Source: Prunella strophiata
Lineage: Eukaryota > Chordata > Aves > Passeriformes > Prunellidae
DNA: 64,000 nucleotides
Assembly: GCA_036583965.1 (NCBI GenBank)
Contig: JAZBQD010000001.1
Location: 26,136,597 to 26,200,596 of the forward strand
Direction: 5' to 3'
The notes under the pieces: generated by a model
The model's database searches: none
What the model was told of the DNA's origin: nothing
What the model saw: only the letters and a program-made list of their open reading frames with translations
Shown: positions 55,201 through 64,000 of the stretch, in pieces
Numbering within the stretch: position 1 is the first letter of the stretch
How the letters are laid out: the number at the start of each line of letters is the position of its first letter
Program-made: the position numbers and the translations under genes

Positions 55201-58200
55201 CTTGGGAAACAAACACTCTGGCTGTTCCAGTCAGCATGTCTCTGGAGAAACAGCCCTTAGAAATTCAGTTTTCACTCAATAGATTCTGATGAATTTGTTT
55301 GTTTCTTTTCTGTCTTTCCAGATTCACTGCCTACTCTGTAAAGCTCTTAATTATAGACTTAAATTACAAATCTGTGTATTTAAAAGGAAAAAAAAAAATC
55401 CTTGAAAAAATGTTTAAAAAGCCAAGAAAAGATGGAAAGCAGGTGTTGCTTTAGGTTCTTATATCCCCGTTCCAAATCTCTGAAGCAGACTGAATAACTG
55501 AAAGGATTTTATGTCTGGGAAGACAGTTTTGTTGATAGCAAGCACAGCAAGGGGATAACTTCTCATTAAGCACTGGGATTTAGATCTGGAAAATGCTGTC
55601 TCATCCCTTGCCCGCTGCCGATGCGCGCTCATGTGTGTGCAGCTGCTCTGGAGGAAGAGAGCACAGGGAGAGGAGTGTCAGGAGGGGACTGCAGGGCTAG
55701 AGAGCAATTCCTTTTGCTGGTCTGTCCATCAGAGGGAGAAGATGAATTCTTGTTGCCTGTATTTTTAATGGTTTGCTCAAAAGCTCTCAGTGGTATCTGA
55801 CAGCAGAGATCAGTCACAGAAGATCCCTGTACTGGCAGCACTCTGTGCACTGCATGGGGCTCATCCCTGTGTGTGTTCCTGAAAAATGGCTCATCCCCAA
55901 TGAATGGTTATTCATTCCCTGGCTAAGGAAATTAGCTCATTACCTATGCAAACATACCTGCAGGGATTCAAGTCCTAAACTGTTTGCCATAGGATGTCAG
56001 ACAACTGCTTGTTTTCATTAGGGCATGGAAATGACAGATCTGTGACAGCTGCCCTTTCTGCATTTTGAAGTTTTCATAAATGGAGAGAGAGAGAGAGGAA
56101 GGATTTCTGTTTATATATAGCAAGGTTCGATCCTGTTATTGTTCATATGATTCTTCATAAAAGAACTTCCTGAGCAAAGGATATTTACCAGCCACAAAAG
56201 CAGTCTGTCTTTCCTTTCCTTACCTGTCTTTCAAACAATATCATATCCAGTTTAAATACTTCAATAGAATATGACCAAATCACACTCTTTTCGTCCAGCA
56301 AAATGACTTTGTCAGCTGTTAGTCTCCAGCATAAGTTCATTGTTGAAGGACAAGGTTAAGGCTTTGTGGGCAGAGTAGCTTGCATCTGGGAAAATTCAAG
56401 GAGGAAGAGACTCAACTTAAGTAAAATCCTGTTTAATCTGTTGCAGGCACAAAGGAAAATATAGTAGAGGACAGGGAATGTTGATTTCTGCTTTGCATTC
56501 TGTTCTTTTCCTTACATCAGTGCTCTGAGAATAGGTAGACTTGAGTTAGAATTCCTTGCCCATATTCCAGAATCCTGGCAGACCTTGCACAGACCCATTT
56601 CCAGGTGTCAGCCACCAACACCCAGGGACAGGTGGAGGCACGTGAGAGGTGGGGAACTGCTCCTTTCAGGGGAAGTTTCAAGAAACTTTGCTGTTATCCA
56701 GCAAGAGGGTCAATATCCAAATCTGAGCAGCCAGAATTCAAACTTTAAATGAACAGCAAGTGGATGGTTTGTCATTGCACAAGTCAAGACAAGGCTTTCT
56801 TTTGGTATTACTGCATATCAGCCACATGTTTTTGAGATACAGATTTTTTAGAGTGATGTAGCTTAACTGGCTTCTCCTAGTGGTGCAAGGCAGAAAACAG
56901 AGAAAAAGAGGTTGCTGCCAGGTGAGATAGGAACTTGGGATCTCTGAATTGCCTGCTGGAGGCCTTTCTCTGATGATATCTTACCTGATACAAAGTGGGG
57001 AACCTTACCAGGCAGAAAGTCCCTAGCAAAATCTTAAAGCCAAGGTAGCTTGTGTTAACTCTTGTTGTTAGTTTTGTCTGAGGTAGGGTTGGCAACAAGC
57101 TGGGACTGAATTCTCTGCTTTGAGTAGAAGGATCCTGCAGTCACTTGGAGGTGGCAAACACTGAGGAGCCATTGTGGATGTTTGCCCTGTATAGATTGCC
57201 TGTGATATTTTCTTGAGTTCAGAGCTTTCCTAAAAAGGTTTGAAGGTAAAATAAATGCCTGTGCAAACTGCCTGCTGCTTGGGAGGGATCCAACAGCATT
57301 GAAATGTGTCTTGTGAGCCCTTTCTCAAGGTCATCAGGACAGGAGAAGGCAGGAAAGGAGTATCCCACTTGAATATTGGCTAATTCAATCTGGTGATGAT
57401 TCATGTTTCACATTCCAGGATGGCTTGATATTTCATGTATTTGTTACCTTTTATAGCAATGTAAAATACGTAAAATTGAATTGTACAAATCACAATGAGA
57501 GAACAATAGCTGAACAAAATCAAGATATGCTTTCCACTCAGCCTTATCAGCCTTGGTGTTCTCCTGAAAATACCAGTAAAACTCATAACCCTGGGAATGT
57601 CTATGCTCTGCTTTAATGGTCTTTGAAAGCCTGGTGAAAAAGTAAATAGGCTCTGGAGCAATTCCCAAAGACGGTAAATTAATATTTTTAACAAATGTTA
57701 AAAAAACATTTTAAACATGTAGTTAAAACATTTTAACATGTAGTTAAAACAAGACTCCTGCCTGTGCCTGCTGAAATCAATGGCAGTTCTGTGACTGGCT
57801 CCAGGAGCAGTGAGGTTAAACCACTGTTGTATGGCACAGTAAGGTGCAGGCATCTTCAATTTGAGAGCACCTTGGGAGCAGGAAGGAGCACCAGCCATAG
57901 CAACAACCACCTGGGGGGAATTTTGACAGATGGTAAGAAAAACCTTTTCCACTTCTTGCTGCAACATTCTGGAACTATGTGAGCTCCTATAATAATTGGT
58001 GTGCTGTGCTGGCCTTCCTCTGATTCCTGCACTTTTTTAAATTAACAATTGATAAATTCATTAGTCTGACAGAGATTTGGCTCCTTTATATTCAGATGGA
58101 AATTTGTTCTTCATTTATAAGTAAGGAGACTTATTTGTGAGAAAAGGATTAAGAACTGTATGTTATTTCCCAGATCAACAGCTTTCCAATAATTTCAGTA

Positions 58201-59400
58201 TGGGGTAAAAAAAACACTTCCAAAACCTGAAGAATTATTCTTAGTTCCACAGTAAGAACTGTTTGTGTACATGTCTGCATGTAAGTACAGATACAACTTG
58301 TTTTGTTCAGACTTTTTTCTGTGTAGTCATTCCCCATCTAACACTTCCAGGCTGATAACTTTTGGCACCAGTGGCTTGCAGACCACTGCACTTCATGACG
58401 TGGTGTGCTATCTTTCCAAAATGCAGCTCAGCCTCTGAATTTCATATTCTGTTTGCCTGGTGCAGAAAAACAACTAAAGCAGGTCATGCTTTAGGCTCAA
58501 AATCTGATGCAATGTGACTTCCATAATTTCACATCTGGCACTATTAAAAAAAAAAATAATAAAAAAATCACCTTGCTGCACCAGCAATTGCTTTCACAGC
58601 TACCACTGAACTTCATTTTGCTGGTGGGGCAATAGCTGATTTGGGCCACTTAGGATCTACTTCAGAAAACACTTTAACTTGAGTTTAATTGCAAGTACAT
58701 TAAGATATCCAACTGTGATTAATGATCATGTTTTGGTATTTTTTCCTAGCCAGGCCTTGAGGCTGGATGGATCCTCTGTAAGATTTCCCCAGCCAGTTCT
58801 GTGCTGGCTGTTCTCACCCTGCTGTGCTCTGCAGCACCAGCTCTGACATGAGGGATGGTGTTGGGTGTGAGATGTTGTCTCACTCTGCGGCAGGCAGAGC
58901 AGGGCTCTGTCTACAGCAACTCAGAGAAACAAATAGGAAACAGGATTTCCCCCAACAGGCATCTGATTTTTCAGAAATGAACCCTTGTAATGGGATGTAC
59001 AGCTGAGCAAACCCCACAATTTATACACAATGACTTCACACTTGACAAAACATAGCAGGTGGGATCTCAAGTTTGCTTCACCTGAGCACCAAGCTGTAGC
59101 TGGTTCCCTTTTTCTCAGGATTTACTAGAAATAATGTTCTTGTTACCATTTTGTGCAGGCTGGGTTCTGGTAACTGCCAGACCAAGAAGCCTTGACCCTG
59201 TTGGTTTGCTACAAACGTTGTCAGCATTTCATGCTCTCCACCCTCTGGGGCCCAGCAGAGCTGGTGTTTGGCTCCTGCTGCAGCCTCAGGAAGATGCCCT
59301 TTCAGGAACTCGGCTCTTCTGCTAAAGTCTCCCTCTTCACTGAGACCATCCTTCACTGAGAGCATTGCAGCATATCTTAAAAGCTCTCTCTGTCTGGAAA
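52271..59400. other. Intergenic region between divergent MMRN2 and SNCG
   Basis: No frame that I recognise, no RNA gene and no clear transposon. A short CpG-bearing patch is at about 55608-55632. A GT/T simple stretch is near 54200-54255, and small tandem duplications occur at 54528-54560 and 57706-57748. Confidence 0.65.
57706..57748. repeat. Tandem duplication of a 21-22 bp unit
   Basis: ACATTTTAAACATGTAGTTAAA (57706-57727) is followed directly by the same unit minus one A (57728-57748). The arms ACATTTTAA and TTAAA make it partly self-complementary. Confidence 0.85.
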
Positions 59401-59439
59401 TTCTCCAGACAGCTCCTTACCTACTGCTGTCATCGTCCT

Positions 59440-59740
59440 CCTCTCCCCCTCCCTTATTAAAGCTTCCCAAGCAGATCATATCATTAATATTTCAGTATCA
59501 GCTGTACACAGGCATTGGCTACACTGCAGCACACTCCATCAATAAGAGCCAGCGAGGCTGTGAGCTCTGCCACACTGCCTTCACCCAGCCCAGGAGGAAG
59601 AGCAAAGGCAGAGCCTGCCAGAGACGCCGAGTATTGCCGAGGGTAAGGCTGCATCTCGCAGTCCCAGCCTTGAGGCGCTTTTTGCTGCTTTTGCTCCCTC
59701 ATTCAGATCATCCCAGATAACACCCTAACAAGCAACAAGA
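59440..59740 (+). promoter_or_regulatory. SNCG: Probable SNCG promoter and 5' UTR
   Basis: Sequence directly upstream of the SNCG start. It contains a TATA-like TATTAAAG near 59454 and a GC-rich, CpG-bearing stretch at about 59610-59680. The exact transcript start is not visible. Confidence 0.35.
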
Positions 59741-59861
59741 ATGGATGTCTTTAAGAAAGGTTTCTCCATTGCTAAAGAAGGTGTGGTGGCTGCTGCAGAA
59801 AAGACCAAGCAGGGGGTGACAGAGGCTGCAGAGAAGACCAAAGAAGGGGTAATGTATGTAG
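59741..59861 (+). CDS. SNCG: SNCG (gamma-synuclein), first coding exon, gene cut by the window edge
   Basis: Small neuronal and retinal-ganglion-cell protein of the synuclein family; cytoplasmic, with a lipid-binding N-terminus. ATG at 59741 has A at -3 and G at +4, and an in-frame TAA lies at 59726-59728. The 121-bp coding part ends GTAG/GTAAGA in phase 1, as in other synuclein genes. It encodes [16 protein letters not shown], then two KTK(Q/E)GV repeats (KTKQGV, KTKEGV) and [22 protein letters not shown] distinguishes gamma from alpha and beta synuclein, which begin MDVFMKGLS. The AAAEKTK part differs slightly from human. The remaining exons are not in the window. Confidence 0.96.
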
Positions 59862-62800
59862 GTAAGAGAGAACTAGTTTTGATCTACTTTTGAGCATGAA
59901 CAGCTGCATAGATTGTGTCTGAGAAAGTCTGGGGAAGTGATATTGTGGCTGAAGCTTGGGCATGACTAGCAGGATAGTCTGGATAAGATCCTGAGCTCTG
60001 CAGAGTTGCTGTGTAAACCTGGGGCACCACAGCCTCCCCATGCCTCAGTTTCCCCAACTGTAAGTTAGACACAGAAACCCCGACTCCAGGGAAGGCAGAA
60101 TGATGTTAAGGAGCAGATGTCCGGGTGTAAGGCTTGTTTGACTATTCACTGATTGTTTGCAGGGTGAGTCAGGCACTCTCCAGGCAAAGGAGCACTGCTG
60201 GTCTCTGCCTCACCTCCACACTGGCAGGGACTCACTGAGGAGGTCCCTGAGAGGAGCCAGCAGTGTTAATAAGAGAGGATTGCAGGATGCATCTGTTTCC
60301 CCACAACCAAATGGGTTTGTCCTGAAATCCTTCTCCTGTTCACTGACCTCTTTCGTTGCCCATGCACACATTAATCTTGCTTTACAAGAGACGCCCAGAT
60401 TCCTCTTGCCCAAAGAATAGGATCTGGGAAACAGCATGCCTGATGTCCTGCCTGGAGACCTCTTTCACAGTTAATGGGCTGAAACCTCCCCTTTCAAGGT
60501 CACCCTTGAACCCACTATCTCCACTTATCTAGCACATGCAATTATATGGCTGGATGGTCAGATATTCCATATAATACAAACTACAGAGTCTTAGGTTCCC
60601 AAGACTGATTGTCTCACTGCTGATTACTGCATTTCACTCAGCTCTTTATTTTTGCTGGGTGTGGGAGTGTTTCTTTTTGTAGGAAAGTTTACATGCAGGC
60701 TCTTCCTGCTATCCTACTGCAACATCCACAGCTGTACTTAGCTACTATATTTAAAACTGCTCTATTGCCAATAGCTACAGATATATATTTGTATGTTACA
60801 AATTAAATACAAAATTTGTATGTAGCAGGTTTGGTAATGTTTTTGTCTTGAATTTTTAAATACTTAATTATTGACATGCTGGAAATGAATTGATGTAACA
60901 GTTCACATTTCAATTTGAAGCTGACCCACAAGAAAAAAAGGTAAGCAGCATTCCTATAAACAACTAAACTAATTACAGTAAGTGAAACACCAGTCTAAGA
61001 AATGTCACATGTGGGTGTCACCTTGTGGCATCATTACTGCTCCACCTGCTTCCAGATCTGAGTTGTGGTTATTCAGAGTTTTTATACATAATTTCTTACA
61101 TCTCTTTTCAGTCACGTTGTACAGCTCCATACTGTGACCTGGTTTTCATTGTTGATCCAAGGGGTCTCTTTAGGAGATTCTAACCTTTTCAATAAAGTTT
61201 TCTATGAGCCTAAAACTAAAAGCCTTGAAACCTTAATCTCTGAATGAAGATCAAATAAGGGATCAAGGTGAGGATTAAGTGCTTTCTCCTTTTATTGGTT
61301 TGGTTTGTTGATATACTGCTGGTTCCTGCCCTGTCATGCATGGGTCAGAGCTTTGCCTTGGCCTGATTCAGTTCCTGTTGGGAAGCTCAGCCCTTTAGGG
61401 AAAATTCAGTCTTTCACAGACAGGAAAAATAAAGACCAGATGCTGATTAGCTCAGAAAATGGGGATTTTTGTTTTAATAGCCAGAGAACATGGAGGTGTG
61501 GTATGTTAGTTAAAACTGGAATGATTAGTATGTTGTTCATGCTGCCTTTTGTCACTCTGTGCCACATAGAGTAAATCAGAGACCTGAACTGTTCCTTCCT
61601 TGCTTCTTGCCTTGCAGAGCCCTATCCCAGCAGCTTCATCTAGAGCATTAGGTGATGAGACTTGAATTTTTGGATGCTAGGAGAGAATAATACTGTAATG
61701 AACCCAAGGGTCTTTTGAGAACATCAGGAAAGAGAGCAAAACCCCCAGGGCCTAGGATGGATGAAGTGGATCCCTGACTTTTATTCAGGTTTGTGTTAAC
61801 TCATTGATGATTCTCTGAGGATTCCAAATGTCTGGGCACAACCACCACGTCTGGTGAGTCACTTGCTGCTGCCCAGGAGAAGAAAATAATGCTCACTCAG
61901 AGGCATCTGTCTGGAGTGAACAGCATCACTGGGACACTGTGGGCATCTCGTCCCCCCTCTGATCCATACAGGTTCAGCTCCCACAGCCTGTGCCAGACAG
62001 GAGATGCCTCCCTGCTGTGCTGCCTGCAATGCAGTGCTCCTGCCCTGCCACTGGCCTTGTAAAACTGGTGGGGTAGAGCAGAGAGTGCACAAAAGGAGAG
62101 GGAGCAATCCTGTATCATGGGTCACCTTTGTGCTTGGTGAAATCACCTTTGCTCTCCAAATTCTGACAGCCTCTGAGTGTGCTGAAGCGTCAGGAGATCC
62201 CTGCATGGTTAGTGTGGATCCAGCAGTTGGTTCAGTGGGCTCTCTTTTTAATTTGGTTTGAATAGGGGTATAAGTGATGCTGAAGTTAATTAATGAATTT
62301 AATGCAAAGCCACATCAGAGTATTGGGTCATTAGTACTGTTTAATGCTATAGTTCAGGAAGCCTCAACAAAGAATGCACTTCTAGTCTTCCAGAACGATT
62401 TTCAACCATGTGTGTTGCAGAAAGCCCCAACACACCGAGCTGTGTTTAAACTGGGTGATTCCTGCAGGATTTAATGCACATCAAAATATCCCTTTCTACT
62501 CCAGACCTTCTCCCAGGGCACAGCACTCCACCACCTCAGTCCCACCCTGGCGGTCCCAAAGCACTTGCGGATGACTCACAGCACTCAGAAGAGGCAGGAT
62601 GCATGAACTTTTAATTCTGGGTACACAGGCTGCGGGCAGGGACTAATGAGTGAAATGAGATTGAGCATCAGGTGATTACTTTCTGATTCAACAGATGCGG
62701 GCTGCCGGCAGGAGCGTGCGCCGGAAGGTCGGGTTTCATGCGGTGCATAATGGATGGAGCCTGAGTCATCGGGCGTGGCTGGGCTGGGAGCATGAGGCAG

Positions 62801-64000
62801 CTCTCCCCAGGCTGCAGCAGGGACTCTTCCCAATGACATTGCCTCTGCCATGAAATGGATTCGGATGTTTTTCTTCCATCTGCATCCCTCCTTTCTGGAA
62901 TAATTTTCCGTCCACAAATGTAGCACCTGCTCACTCCTCTTCCCCGTAAGAGTCCAGATAGCCGCCTTAGAAGTCTGGCAAAAAACATACAAAACTGCAG
63001 CTCTTGTCTCACTGAGCATGTTTACTGCTAACCTGCAAAGGCATGAAAGGCTGGTACAGCCAATCATGTATTTTGCTTACCTATCAACTGCTGTTTGACC
63101 AAAAACCAGCAAAGGGCTAAGCTTGAGGATCTGAGTCTGATATGAAACAACCTTGTATGTCAAATCAATATTGTGGCAGTCTTTCCTTGGAGTACTACTG
63201 TGAGGGAAAACAAAGCAGGATGGTGTCTGAATTGAACTTTGTGTGTTTGGCCCATTCAGGGGCTCACATTCGTGGCTTGAGACTTGCCCCTGCTCTGCTC
63301 AGTTTGTGCTCCTGCGCATGTTTGTGTATCATGGGCACCATTATTAAATCCAGTTCACAGCAATGCACATGTATCATGTGCATCACTAGGAACTCAGCTT
63401 ACAGCAGTAACAAGTTAAGGGTACAAAGATTTCATTTCTTGACTTTTAAGAGAGTTGGGAGGGTGGAGTGAAATGTTGAGGGCATATTGTAGTAGAATGG
63501 TTTTGTTCTGCCCCAGGCAAACATTGCAACCACCAAAATAAATCAACAATTGAGAATTACATTCAATAATACATAACATGTATCAGGCAAAACAGAACTG
63601 GGCTGGACAGTTGTTATCAGGGCACTGCACCTGTTTTGCTTCTCAGGCTGTTAATGAGAATGAGCTGTGGTTTGTAACTGGTTTCCCCCACCACACCCAT
63701 GGATGCTCCACTATCATGGAGTCAAAAATCTGCATGGTTGTTGTCCATTTTTTATGATTTTGATAGTTGGCCACAGAAATCCTTTTGTTGTATCAGTATG
63801 GGAAACCTGAAGAGAACCTGTATAGGTGCAGATGATTTGCAATATACAGTAAAGTGGGACCAGTGGAATATTTTGGCTTGTGTTTAACTTCCAAGAGAGA
63901 TAAATTTGATTTTTTTTTTTTTAATGTGTAAAGCACCTAGTTACCATGGGGGCTGCCCCTCTACCATATGATTTAACTTATCTGCAGCAGTATCAAGTAG
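59862..64000 (+). other. SNCG intron 1, incomplete at the right edge
   Basis: No sequence that could encode the expected 42-bp second exon (starting AKTKENVVQ-like) was found, so intron 1 exceeds 4.1 kb. A CpG-rich, conserved-looking patch with AP-1 and POU-type motifs is at about 62640-62960. The rest is ordinary noncoding DNA. Confidence 0.75.
62640..62960 (+). promoter_or_regulatory. Candidate intronic SNCG regulatory element
   Basis: CpG-bearing block (densest 62690-62780) in AT-richer intron, with TGAGTCA (AP-1/MAF-like, 62762-62768) and TGCATAAT (POU-type, 62744-62751) close together. Function is inferred only from composition and motifs. Confidence 0.3.

Noticed and set aside
56123..56140. 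GGTTCGATCC resembling a tRNA T-arm
   Set aside because: No matching acceptor, D or anticodon arms are found at the right distance.
59639..59706. Possible tiny intron in the SNCG 5' UTR (GGTAAGG donor to TTCAG acceptor)
   Set aside because: It would be only about 65 bp, below the usual size for vertebrate introns, and nothing requires it.
59268..59720. 150-codon plus-strand frame overlapping the SNCG 5' region
   Set aside because: It overlaps the probable promoter and 5' UTR and reads out of frame with SNCG; no family resemblance.
62585..63067. 160-codon minus-strand frame in SNCG intron 1
   Set aside because: It coincides with the CpG-rich patch; no domain and no splice support.

Overview
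The window is vertebrate nuclear DNA, most probably from a bird. The evidence is three partial CR1 retroposons (one ending in the typical tandem ATTCTATG-type 3' tail), short-exon/long-intron genes with GT-AG splice sites, and gene products that match vertebrate BMPR1A, MMRN2 and SNCG. The order and orientation (BMPR1A forward, MMRN2 reverse, SNCG forward) are the same as I know for human 10q23. I see no bacterial operons, CRISPR arrays, phage or viral genes, and no tRNA or rRNA. The species cannot be named from the sequence alone.

Layout. 1-7588: noncoding sequence 5' of the first BMPR1A coding exon, with GC/CpG-rich patches near 690-1190 and 6105-6760 that look like promoter or enhancer material, and one unexplained minus-strand open frame at 3053-3255. 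7589-24624: BMPR1A, eleven coding exons that join in phase to a 533-residue type I BMP receptor. 24625 to about 28945: its probable AU-rich 3' UTR. About 28946-32940: intergenic. 32963-51904, minus strand: MMRN2, six coding exons that join in phase to a 992-residue EMI/coiled-coil/C1q protein. 51905-59740: intergenic, with the probable MMRN2 promoter at its left end and the SNCG promoter at its right end. 59741-59861: first coding exon of SNCG (gamma-synuclein). The rest of SNCG lies past the right edge, because 59862-64000 contains no recognisable second exon.

Functional relation. BMPR1A is a BMP receptor serine/threonine kinase. MMRN2 is an endothelial extracellular-matrix glycoprotein. SNCG is a small neuronal protein. 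The neighbourhood is an old conserved synteny block, not a pathway cluster: BMPR1A and MMRN2 converge, and MMRN2 and SNCG diverge about 7.8 kb apart. I found no convincing new biological system. The items most worth checking are the unidentified minus-strand frame at 3053-3255, the CpG-rich regulatory-looking blocks, a predicted G-quadruplex at 13984-14006, and a candidate regulatory block in SNCG intron 1.
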